Source: Prochilodus magdalenae
Taxonomy: Eukaryota; Chordata; Actinopteri; Characiformes; Prochilodontidae
Direction of reading: 5' to 3'
DNA: 64,000 nucleotides
NCBI GenBank assembly: GCA_024036415.1
Contig: JAMWET010006568.1
Span: 303,001-367,000, forward strand
Shown: piece by piece, positions 48,120 to 59,400 of the stretch
Numbering within the stretch: the stretch's first letter is position 1
Layout of the letters: every line of letters starts with the position of its first letter
The notes under the pieces: model-generated
Seen by the model: the letters and a program-made list of their open reading frames with translations, nothing else
Told to the model about the DNA's origin: nothing
Database searches by the model: none
Position numbers and translations under genes: made by a program

Positions 48120-49640
48120 AAAAAGATACAATAATAAAAATGATAATAATAATAATAATAATAAATTTATTTATAGAGCACCTTTCATACCGCTAACAGC
48201 TCAGAGTGCTTTACAGACAGTTAACATCAGTAATGGGAAGGAATACTACTACTACTACTACATACACACCACACACACATATATACATATACATACACAT
48301 ATACTAATACACATACAGATACACACACACACAAACACATACACATCTACAAACCATGTTGATGCAGTTTTAACTAAATTAGATAAAGAGATGCCTTTCT
48401 CCATGTTTCTGAAATGTGAGCACAGAGCTCGACTGTTTAATAGAGACTACGATTGAGTTCCACAGTTTAGAAGCTATAACTGAAAGAGGTCTCTCCATGT
48501 TTCCTGTATTTTACAGAAGGTATTAACAGGAGGCCAGCATCTGTAGATCTAAAATCACGAGCTGGAACATAAACAAAGCAGGTGCTAGATTATTCAGAGC
48601 CTTATAGACCAGCAGCAGAACTTTAGAAAGTCTGTTCTAGTAGACCCAGGCAGGCAGTGCAGCTCTTTCAGAACAGGAGTGATAGGAGGCAGCTTTTTAG
48701 TTTTTGTTAGGATCCGAGCTGCTGCGTTCGGCACAAGTTGAGGGGCATAGACGGTTTCTTAGGAACCCCAGTAATGAGGGCATTACAGTAATCCATTCTG
48801 CTTGTAACAAACGCATGAACACATTTCCCTGCTTCGCTATGAGACCAAAAAGGCTGAATACTTTAGCAATAAGTGATAAAAATATTTTAGTGACTGAGTC
48901 GGCATGCGGGTTTCGTACTTCAGGCTTTATATTAGTAACTAAAGAACCGAGTTTGTCATAAAGCATTTTCATGCATTTTTTCTTCGTTTAGCTGTAGAGA
49001 ATTCTGACATCCACTGAGAAATATTTGGCATATAGCTTCTAAGTCTTGGAGGAATGGAGATGTACAGGGGCTGGACAATAAAACTGAAACACTGCCATTT
49101 TAGTGTGGGAGGTCTCATGGCTAAATTGGACCAGCCTGGTGGCCAATCTTCATTAATTGCACATTGCACCAGTAAGAGCAGTGTGTGAAGGTTCAGTTAG
49201 CAGGTAAGAGCACAGTTCTGCTCAAAATACTGCAATGCACACAGCATTATGGGTGACATACCAGAGTTCAAAAGAGGACAAACTGTTGGTGCAGGTCTTG
49301 CTGGCGCATCTGTGACCAAGACAGCAAGTCTTTGTGATGTATCAAGAGCCACGGTATCCAGGGTAATGTCAGCATACCACCAAGAAGGACGAACCTCCAC
49401 CAGCATCACGTAGTGACCTGGCCACTATCCTGCAAGAGGAATGGCTTAAAATCCCTCTGACCACTGTGCAGGACTCGTATATGTCATTCCCAAGACCAAC
49501 TGACGCTGTATTGGCCTCAAAAGGAGGCCCTACACCATACTAATAAATGATTGTGGTCTAAAACCAGGTGTTTCAGTTTCATTGTCCAGCCCCTGTATAA
49601 CTGCATGTCATCAGCATAGCTATGAAAGGTAACATGTACA
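48120..49640. repeat. Large teleost interspersed repeat, interrupted by TcC3
   Basis: From 'aatttatttatagagcacctttcat' through 'gagccttatagaccagcagcagaactttag', 'gctgctgcgttcggcacaagttga' and 'attacagtaatccattctgc' to 'tcatcagcatagctatgaaag', the sequence follows a long repeat that I know from many fish genomes. The part after 49597 continues directly what precedes 49063, so the TcC3 element is an insertion. It begins at an (AAT)n run (about 48137-48165) and includes an ACT/CA microsatellite (about 48243-48345). Its class is uncertain. Confidence 0.65.
49065..49595 (+). mobile_element. TcC3: internally deleted Tc1-like element
   Basis: It is flanked by TA (49063-49064, 49596-49597). Structure and length match TcC2, with only scattered substitutions. 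It keeps the N-terminal helix-turn-helix frame and the C-terminal LATILQEEWLKIPLTTVQD piece, without the DDE core. It sits inside an older interspersed repeat. Confidence 0.92.
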
Positions 49641-50929
49641 ATGTCACATAACCCCCAACTCTCACACACTGGGAATGAAAACAGGCTGACATCTCTTAAC
49701 ACATACAAACACCAAATACCACCAATCTGTAGAACAGGCCATCTGAGGGAAACTTACAGAGGTCCTGGCCAGTAAATATATCCACATACCACACCCACTT
49801 CTGGCTTGATCCAACTACAGATAATGATGTCTGTTAAACAGATACAACCATAATTACAAACAGCACATCCTACATCTCACGCTGTGGGCTCCTGAAGGAG
49901 GCCGGAGGTAGTAGGTCTGTGGCAGGCTGTGGACAAGATGCGCAACACTGGCAACAGCCCTGCTACAGTTAAGGAAATCAGCAGGAGAACCGGCTCCGCG
50001 GAAGGTGTCTTTCGGCAGCCACTAATCCTCCCAGGATTCCGAGACGCGCCTCGGAGAGGGATTAGAGGTGAGGAGCGCAGGGGCTGCTTGGCTAATTTGC
50101 TTTGAAATGCCTGACAAGCTTCTGCAGGCTTCGCCTCCGCTCTCTCTCGCCCCAATACCGGTCCCACTCTCCGCATCTTCTCCACTCCCCCCTCCAACCC
50201 CGCCAGCCTATTTTCTCACTGGCTCGGCTCACAGCCAGCCCAATCGCGGAGAGAAGAGCGGGATCAGAGATTCTGGAGTCAGCAGGGATTTAAATATATG
50301 GCTCCCTTTATAGGCTATTTTTTCTCGTTTGTCAGCGGAGCAAAGGTTCATTTGTTTGGTAATTTCAGGGGGAAGTGGGATCAAGGTGGTTTGCGGGGTA
50401 GAGAGATGGAGGATGTCGGGAGGCACTCCCAGGTGGAGTGGTCGCTGTATGCGAAGTGTGCTCTAAGGCAGTGGGGTGATCATGTGTCCTCGGTATTGAC
50501 TGGACAATGCGTCTGAAGACCTTTCATTAGCAGGTCTGATGGGGGAACCAAGGCTTTGATTTATCTAGCCCATCATTTAGTACAGTGACGTGCTCTGCAC
50601 TATGCAAGGCAATGTACTTTCATTTCAGTCAACAATGTTTGTGTCCATTTTGTGGACTGGAGGTCCCAGTTAGAGCTTGAAACATTGGCCATCATGTCTC
50701 ACTGAGGAAAGCTGTAGAGCTAGTCTAGGCTTGTACTGAAAACTGATAGCATGTGTTAGAGTACTACAGAGTGATGGGCTGTACTACAACCTACCAACGG
50801 CTACAATGTAGGACGACTGTCTTAAGTAGTTCAAAGTTCAAATGCATTGTGCCATTCCATAGCTGCATTACCAGCAAAATTCAATGGCATCCGTTTGGAT
50901 ATTTCTCCGGGTTCACTGGAAAGATGTGT
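49641..50929. other. Intron, nothing recognised; one CArG box
   Basis: The part at about 49960-50480 is less AT-rich than its surroundings. It contains CCTTTATAGG (50305-50314), a perfect CC(A/T)6GG serum-response motif. A single motif of this kind is expected now and then by chance. Confidence 0.4.
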
Positions 50930-51335
50930 TCAGGAAACAAGGAGGTGCTACAGTGCATCTGCTACTCTGCATACATACTGCACATCTCACTCTTCAATGG
51001 TCAGGACCCCCACAGAGTGGGCAACGTGTGGATGGTGGATCATTCTCAGTACTCCAGTGACACCGACCTTGTGTTGGTAATGTGCTAGCGTGTGTTGCTG
51101 AACACCGCGGTGTCCTATCCAGCCAACACTGTCCTGTGGATGACCAATTTGAACTCTGCAGCAGCGGATGACCTATCGTCTCTGACTTTCCATCTACAAG
51201 GTGGACCAGCAAGGTGTGTCTAATAGAGTGGACAGTGAATGGACACTCCTGCAGTGCTTGGAATGGCCCAGCACCCACATGATACCTGCTCTGTGGTGGT
51301 CCTGTGCTGGTACTGACAAACTACACAGAGGTCTC
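50930..51335. repeat. Foldback interspersed repeat, copy D3
   Basis: It shares with D1 and D2 phrases such as 'cttcaatggtcaggacccccac', 'cgtctctgactttccatctacaaggtggaccag', 'gtgtctaatagagtggacagtgaatgg' and 'ctgctctgtggtggtcctg'. The orientation of the two arms again makes it self-complementary. Confidence 0.7.
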
Positions 51336-51344
51336 GACAGTGTA

Positions 51345-51530
51345 CACCAGTGTTTCTCAACCCTGGTCCTGAAGGCATCCTGCCCTGCCCATTTTAGCGC
51401 TTTCCCTGCTCCCAGCACACCTGATTCAACTTACCAGCTCATTAACAAGCCCTTTCAGAGGTACAGGGAATCCAGCAAAATTTCCTAAGCCAGCTGCCTC
51501 CAGGACCAGAGTGGAGAGTTGCTGGTTAAT
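51345..51530. repeat. Foldback repeat ('caaccctggtcctg' family)
   Basis: It opens with GTTTCTCAACCCTGGTCCTG and the words 'cacacctgattcaact' and 'cagctcattaacaagccc', and closes with 'ctccaggaccaga', roughly the complement of the start. This is a short non-autonomous repeat common in teleosts. A decayed relative lies at about 57745-57900. Confidence 0.65.
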
Positions 51531-51544
51531 GCTACGGTTGTTTA

Positions 51545-51900
51545 ATTGAGTGGAGAAAAAAAAACGGTGAACACAAAAGTGTAAATGTAATGTAAAGAAA
51601 GAGCAAAAGCATAAAGCATGAAGCGGAACAGATGCAGGAAAGCGGGGAATCCATTTGAAAACATTAGCATGGATTTCCCCCCATTGTTATGGCTTATAAT
51701 TTGCCAGCATGTTTCCAAGCTGAACACTCCATTACACACTTAGTAGCCTTGTGAATGGCTCATAGTGCCAGCTTGGTGTGACCTGCTATGGACAATCAGA
51801 AGCAGACCAGTTATAAATACTATAATACTCGGTAATAACATTGTAATAACAATACGGACGCAGGTAAACTCACGCAGAAAAGCATCGGAAGCTACAACGA
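51545..51900. other. Duplicated intronic segment P2, left copy
   Basis: It is colinear with 53085-53430. The block GTAATGTAAAGAAAGA, then 'cataaagca', 'gaacagatgca', TTTGAAAACATTAGCATGGA and 'gccagcatgtttccaag' is shared at high identity. It is non-coding and matches no repeat I know. Confidence 0.7.
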
Positions 51901-53084
51901 AAGGAATATGAGAACAGCTCATGCAACTGCATTGTAGCATAGCCCTCTCAGATCCTGCTATTGCATCATGGTGTATCATTCTGGAACAGACATCATTATA
52001 CATGCATATCATGTCTCTGTGGCATGCAGATATGGATACATTAAATTGCTCCCTTTGGCAATCTTAAATGTGTTTTTCCGTACAAAGACACAGACAGTCG
52101 ATCAAGCCTGTTTTCCTTTTTGGCATTCATTGCAGACCATTATTTATCTAAAACTGTCCAAAACCGGCCAGACGCTTTTGTGCCTAAGTGTTATAAAGAG
52201 AGCTCGGTTAATGTGCGACTCAATGCAGGAGCTGGAGCAAGTGAAAGATTTGAGGCCATTGCTTCTTTTCTGAATGGCTTCGTGGCTCGTTTTAGTCTAT
52301 GAAATTAACTGGGGGTAGATTTAACACACTCAATTCACCCAAGACAAAAAGATCCATTGATTTGGAGCCATTAATGAATCTATGGCTAATAGCATTGGCG
52401 GTAAATGTTGGCAATGCGACAAAGTCGAGTGAAGTTCAGCTTCTTGCATACCAATAGAGACTGAGCATTCAGCAGGGTGGTATGTCCTTTATCTCCACCA
52501 CCATGGACCAGTTTGCTCATTGTTTGGTTCTTAGATAAATGATTCGACTACAGATGGAGGAATAGGGCATCACTGCAAGCACACAGCAATCGCAAGGGCT
52601 AAACACTTCATAGATGCGCTACATGCACTACACAGGGAGGAAATGAATATGAATGGTATGGGGATGCAATGAATAGCATGTCTGGCATCAGTAAAACCAC
52701 AGCAGCCAATGATTCACTCAAGTTCAGAAAAGCCCTCAAGCAGGGAAACACCAGATACTTAGGCGACAAGATACTTAGTGGCTGCTAGTGTGAGGGCAGG
52801 GCAAGGGTACAACCTCTTATGGGGCAAAGCCTGAGGTAAACAGGTTTAGTAATAATGCTAAGCATCCTGCAACCCGTTTGAAACCTAGCCGCAACAGCTA
52901 AAACCCTCTCATTACTGTCACAGAATTCACCCTATTGATGGTTATGAAGTAGCACCCTTCCCAGTAAGAGCTAGCCTGGCTAAGAAACAGCCTCCACATG
53001 GTGGGGTTAGGTGTATCACTGTGCTAACGAAGATGCCCAGAGAAAGACAGCGAGTTGCACTCCAACCATTTTCATCTGTGTTGT
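51901..53084. other. Intron, nothing recognised
   Basis: No transposon relic and no exon signal visible between the two P2 copies. Confidence 0.4.
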
Positions 53085-53430
53085 TCACGAACTGTAGATA
53101 CAGAAAAAGGAGTGAACATTAAAATGTACTGTGTAATGTAAAGAAAGACTGAACGCATAAAGCAAGAGGCAGAACAGATGCATGAAAGCAGGGGAGCCAT
53201 TTGAAAACATTAGCATGGATTCACCCCCCACACTGTTGTCTCCCAGAATTCGCCAGCATGTTTCCAAGTTGAACGCTCCATTAAACGCTTCGCCATGTTG
53301 TGAACAGCTGAAGCTGATGCTACCTCCTACGGGAAATGCAAGACGTAGCATGCCTAAGTTTATACCCGGTAAGCTGTGAATATGATACTCGCTCATAACA
53401 GTATAATAATGATGATAATGCTGACCTACA
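53085..53430. other. Duplicated intronic segment P2, right copy
   Basis: It is colinear with 51545-51900, about 1.5 kb away and in the same orientation. The best conserved block is CATTTGAAAACATTAGCATG. Confidence 0.7.
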
Positions 53431-53589
53431 AGTAATTATCTAGAACAACCCACACCTCACAGCGAGAGCTAGCCTGGTTACATTCAGCCTCACAAAATCT
53501 GAGACCCAACAAGCAAAAATGGAATGTAATTAGAATACATGTAAATTGGATTACATATCGTCGCTGTCCGAAGAAAGATATGTATCTCC

Positions 53590-53960
53590 ATTTTTGTTGA
53601 TTTTGACTTTTATTCCTCATTCATACACTGTGCAGGAATTTCATGAGGAATAGACCAATAGAAACAGCCCAAAATTACTCGGACTTTTGAAAAATATGTA
53701 TGTATGGTGTTAGCTGATGTGCTTTGTAGTCAGAATACTAAGCCACAACTGACATAGTCTATTTTCAATAATCCTATATCAATAAAAAAAATTTTTTTTT
53801 CAGATTTTAAAATCACTTTTACATTGTATATATGAATTTAATTCCGAATGGTGAAAAATAAATGCCACAAAACGACCGGAAGGAGATTCTGGTTCCATTG
53901 ACTTACTTTAAAGGTAAGATAGGTTTTTCATTCTACGAGGTTTTGATTTGGCAGCAGTGA
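53590..53960. repeat. Dispersed repeat E, copy 2 (decayed)
   Basis: It shares with 27184 and 62690 the ordered words 'atgaggaatagaccaatagaaacagccca', 'ctggttccattgactt' and related text. It is interrupted at about 53700-53870. Confidence 0.45.
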
Positions 53961-53981
53961 TACATACAGTATACACACATA

Positions 53982-54543
53982 CACTCATGGTCAAACAACA
54001 GTTGTACAAATCCTTCCACCCAGAAGCTTGGTGGGTAGGTTTGAGATCGTGAGACATGCAAACGATTCAAGTTTCATGCTCGGCCATGCATGTGATGTAA
54101 AAAGGGACAAGCCTTATCACTGTGCCTGACTGACCCAACAGCCACGACTATGGACATACAGTGAGCAGTGATGCCCTTTATGAGTCATCACTGGCAGATG
54201 GCTGCAAGATGCAGGACCGTTACGACGACTGCCCTTTACCCAATATCAACGTCACCAAAGACTGTAATGGTGTCCTTCCTGATCTTCATGGAGTGACTCT
54301 ACTCTAGAATGGCAGTGGTCACTCCACCTCCACCCCTTCCACATAATCTGCTGTGTGAGAATATTCAAGCTACATCAGATGGATTATCACAGGACACCAT
54401 TAGGAACCTCTACAACTCCATACCAAGTTTACATGTGGCATGTGGGGTTAGCAAACATGGCGGCCCAGCACCATACTGAGAGACACTACTTCTGTATGTG
54501 TAGCTCAATAAATATTACCCATATGAGTGTAAATTTATCATCA
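53982..54543 (+). mobile_element. TcA9: internally deleted Tc1-like element, 3' end lost
   Basis: The left end CACTCATGGTCAAACAACAG is a decayed TcA terminus. The C-terminal remnant near 54355-54440 is clear. Similarity stops after 'ccatatgagtgtaaatttatcatca', where the final part and the right terminal repeat are missing. It has lost an extra piece between 54300 and 54340. Confidence 0.8.
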
Positions 54544-55960
54544 CAAGTGATAGACGCATTAGCTTTTGTTTGTATCAGAGATGTTATTATTGTTATACAA
54601 TATTATTGTCTCGCTTGTCCAATTCTAAAAATAGGTGTAGAGCACTCAGACGGACTTCTTCGGCGTGTGCCTGTGTTTTACGTGTGTGGATAGTACACAC
54701 CGTGACATTTCATTCGACATAGCTTAGCACCCCACTTAAGTTAGATTGCTTCGGGGCACCTGCGTGACCTGCTCCCCCCGCATTCTGTTAGCAAGGCCTG
54801 TGGATTTGCATTTCAACAGCAGAGTGCAAAACCTGGACGTGATCATTGGCTGTCAGCCCCTGCCATTCTAGAGTGGGTCAGCCTTTGAATGGGTCACCAC
54901 ACCGAGAGCAGTATCACTCCCAGCCACAACACACTGGAGCATTAGCTCCACACACTAATTAACTTACAGTCCTTGGAAAGGAGCTTCCTTTGAGCACTAG
55001 GCTAACAAAGCAAGTGTGTGGACAAAGTTAATGCCTGAAGGGAGCTTCTCGATGCTCACTCACTTATTGAAGGAACTGAGCAAACACGAAGAATGTCACA
55101 CATTTAGTGTTGTTTGATGTTGTACATGAAGACCCCCGACAAACGGGATATTTCATTTCAGGATGGAAACAGGTTAAGATGTGCTCTACCGGGAACATTG
55201 GAGTCAAGTAAACCCCAGTTACTAGACTTTCTACCAAATGGAGCAAGTTCTGTCGGTTGAATGCACAAACCAGGAAGTAAAACCCCCTTCTGATGAAGTA
55301 CTGAATCTACTTACAGGCTGCTGTTGAGGTTGAGATGCTAATAAAGGTGGTAGTACTTCTCCTCTTCAGGCTCTACAGTGGTAAACACTGAGCGAAGCTG
55401 CTTCATATTGAATGAAATGGCAGCTAGCATTTTTCCAATCCACCTTAAATGGTGCTACAGTTACATTCCAGTGCCTGTAGAAGCTGCAGAGTTTACAGTG
55501 GAATTAAAAAGCTGATGAACCTTGTTTATAGATGAACATCAACCATGGACAGTTCCTTAAGAAGGTTATGAAATGTGCCCACATCACCTTCACCACCTGC
55601 GATGGTCAATTTCAGACACAATTCAATGTACGTTGTAGGTTTTTAACCATAATGGGTCAGGACTGTTACATTAGAGTTTAGGATTTTGGAATTGGCCTGT
55701 TCTATTGCCCCTTTGTGGTGCAGGACTTGTATTTGAAGGAGGAACTACAGTGTTAGGGTCCATTGTATGATGTATGTACTGAACTTTCCTTATTTAACTA
55801 TGACAATAAAAATACATTTTTGTATGGCACCTTTAAAGACTAGCAAAGCCCCCTTATGATGATGTATCTTGAAGGCTGTTTGATGTTTATTTGGTTCCCC
55901 CTAGAGAAGAAAGCCAGCCAGGTAATATTACTGTACCACATAAGCTCACAGAGCAGAACA
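54544..55960. other. Intron, nothing recognised
   Basis: A weak resemblance to the repeat-E words ('cctttaaagactagcaaag', 'ttgtatggcacc') occurs near 55800. No exon signal. Confidence 0.4.
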
Positions 55961-56442
55961 TTAGTCACCTGTGACAGAAACATACCAAATTATGTTTAAT
56001 ATCTCAACCAGTACAAGTAACCACTGCGATTGGATGGCCTGAACAAGTTTCTGGATGTAGGCCACATCAATGTTCAGCCACTCTTGCATCAAAGAACTAG
56101 ACAATTGGTCCAGATTTGGTGGATGCCTTCCCTGGCACAATTCTGAGGACAGTTTCCTGTAGACTGGGATTTTAGCCACTGCTAGTAGACCCGTGGGACC
56201 ATATGCTTCCATACACCTGCAAACTCAGCTACATCCTTCACACTACGGCCTTTGGCACGCCCTAAAGGCGATCACTCCTTTTAGCCAATCATTAACATCT
56301 GCATTGGAACCATTTTCCACACATCCAACAAGACCACCTGTTCTCAGTCTATTAAGCCCGTCACTCACATCCCGCAGGTATTCATACCATCATCCTTCTC
56401 ATGCTAGAAGTTACTATTACCTTAAACACACAAGGTGACTAA
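55961..56442 (-). mobile_element. TcG2: short Tc1-like element with both ends
   Basis: The ends TTAGTCACCTGTG (55961-55973) and CACAAGGTGACTAA (56429-56442) are inverted repeats. On the minus strand the text near 56280-56190 resembles the N-terminal helix-turn-helix (GRSVKDVAEFAGVW, then VPRVY). The frame 55961-56212 ends with RHPPNLDQL and LMQEWLNIDVAYIQKLV, a typical Tc1 C-terminus. The catalytic centre is missing. It is homologous to TcG1. Confidence 0.8.
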
Positions 56443-59400
56443 TGGTGAACTCTCTTTAACCAATGAACCTGAGGGAGGTACTGCCAAATGAGAGGATTTT
56501 GCAAAGTACAAGAAATGTAATTATAGAATTTCACAACAACCAAGGATTCCTTTCGGGTGAATGCTTCGGGTAACGTGCCTGGGTATCATACGCAACCTAC
56601 ACCTAGATCATAGGAAATTCAGGGAGCCACGATCACTTAGTTTTATATGTATTTGAGAGCAGGTCAGCACAGGAAGGATGCTGACCAGACAGAAGAAGGA
56701 GTTGAGGCTTAAGGATTTCATTACTGTTTCTGCACACGTTTCACCACCGCAAGGTCTAGATGGAGCAATCGGCTGTGTTTATAGAAGCTCGTGCTTTTTA
56801 TTGGCCCATAAACCAGGCAGTCCAACTGCAGACACTTGCTGACTCCACACCAGCTCGTCCGTGTATGTCCGGCTTAAGCGTGGCATTAACCTCTCCGCCA
56901 GCGTCTGTTGTAAAAGAGCTCATTAAGGAATAATCAGTCAAATGTGACATTACAAGATGTTTCAGTCAAAGGAGAAGCTGCTTTGTTGTACATACAGTAT
57001 GTCTCATATAAAATAAAGCATGACGCATTAATGCCTGTTATTCCATTAGCTGTAATAAAGATTTCACATTGGCTTAGATGTCAAATAAAAGCCACCCCTC
57101 CAAAGGCTTCTCCAGGCTATCTTCTGCAAGCCCTCGGAAAAAGAAGTGTAACTCCATCACATGAATTAGTGCTGAGCTTGTTTGGAAGCGCTCGGCCTCC
57201 TCTATAGAAAACAAGGTCCTAGCTGCAAGTATAGCTTACTGCTATTATTCCTCTCTTGTCCTCGGCCTGGCACATAACACAAATTTCATGGATCAGACCA
57301 CCCCTTGTTTTGGCTCGGGCTAGAGTGGACAGGCCAAGATTGTTCATGTTTCCTTTGTCCCGTCTGAAAGCATAAAAGCAATTCTGGCTGAGGTTCTCAG
57401 GGAGATGCTCTGAGACCCAAATAGGGTTTCACTGCAGTGTGGTCTTACACCACAAGAACATCATGGCCTGTGCAAACTTAGGGAACAGGGTGAGCCAAAG
57501 ACTGAGATACCTGCCGGAACTTAATAGGACCCAATTGCTCGGTTTGGGTTGTTGGTTCACTTGGCTGCAAGCTTTCTTCTTTCCTGAAATCTTCCTCTCC
57601 ATTTCCATTGCTGTAAAGTAGCATTCAGTCTAGCTTGCTGGGGTTACCCTGGCTGTTGTTGATGGAATTCAGCACTAAGGAAGTTGGATGGCTGGGCAAT
57701 TTAATATTTATATGTACTGTGGTTGGCCCTGATATGTATCTGTCTGGTACATGATACGTAAGGTGTTCTATGTAGAGAAATAGAGCAGGGATGATGACTG
57801 CAGTCCTATGGGACTTGGGACTAAACCAACTACACATGCTAATTAGCTGCCAAGTTGAATCAGGTGAGAGTTTGGGAATCGCTAAGTGCTCCAAAATTGG
57901 GACCTTCTACACGATACAGTACTTTAGACTTTAAGCAATCATAACACTATAAATTAACATTATGTCAAGCCTTGGTGCTCAGGAGACTGGGAATGCTTCA
58001 CATATGACGCCGACCAATCTTTGTTTATATGCTTGCTCAAGTTCCTAGTTAGTCAGGGCGGAGCATAAGGACACTAAAGTGGTGCCAAAGGTTTTATATT
58101 CTGAAAAAGAAAAAAGAAAAGAAAGATTGTGGAGTCATTTCTGGGTGTCATGAAGAGGACAGCATGGGCTCCATATTCTTCAAAGAGAACATGAGGTAAT
58201 GAATGTGTTAACAGTGAGCTGCTATTGTGTTGTAGCTGCTGTGGTTAGCACTTAGCCGTTAGCATTTTGGGAACATGTTTGAAGCATCACTGGGCTGTTT
58301 AAGATTGAGCAGATGTTATTGTCATATATGTGGTCTGTGGCTCGTTACTCTTCCTCCCTCTCAGTGCCATGTTTACATATGTGCACCAGAATACACTCGG
58401 TCCTCTGATTGGTGTCAAGATGATACATGATAAGGCTACATCAGCTATACATCTCGCCATATCAGCACTTCATAGTATGGGGAGGGTCTTGGAAAGATTA
58501 TCCAGACAAAAAATGTTTGGAATGTAGATATATTGTTTTTAATCTGTGATCCAGAGATGGCTACTGTTTCTTATTCGACTTCAACAAGCACTTTAGAAAT
58601 ATTCCGGCCAGTTCAGGTTCTGGACAGCTTCAGACTCGATATGATGATGCAGGTTGGATCGCTATATTGGAAGGTCATCTTCATGTTCAGACCAAAATAT
58701 CAGGTCACAATAAAGGTCTATCCAAGAGACCAGGATTCTATGGATGTAGGTAGCTCCATGTACATCCTGATTCTGACCCCCCCACCATGTAGTAAGGTGG
58801 GGAACTGTTAATAAATCTGCTATAGTGGTGTAATGATGAATAGGAGATGGCTTGGCACCATGAAGACAGGCATTTGTGATGTCACACCAACGTTAGTCCC
58901 TTATTCGTGTCCATTATCCAATATGGTATCTCATGGTCTGGGGCAGACGTCTTCAAATAAAATCAGATATTGAATCAAGTTCCAAGTTTTGTATTCTCTT
59001 AATCATTGGTAGTTAAATGACCTGAATGGCCATCTACTGCGATACCAAGTTAGACCAGTAATCATACCAGTAGGTACAAATTCTCGTCCTCGTCTAGGGC
59101 AATGTCCATGCCTAATCTCTCATTGCTCTTTCCAGGTATTACATTGTGACTCAGTGACGGCTGAATTAGTTTATTGCTTGCTCAAAGAGAAATAAGAGGT
59201 AAGCTAAAAGTACAAGTATGCATGTTTGTGGAGGTGGATACTGGTGATGGAAAAAAGAAGGGGTTTTGATGCCAAGTATTTTAAAGCATAGAGCGATCCA
59301 GCCCTGAGCTCACTCAAGCAATGTAGCCTGGCTGTAATATTTAGAAGCTACATCACTAACACTAAATGACATGTTAGATAAAACATGGATCAGCTAATCA

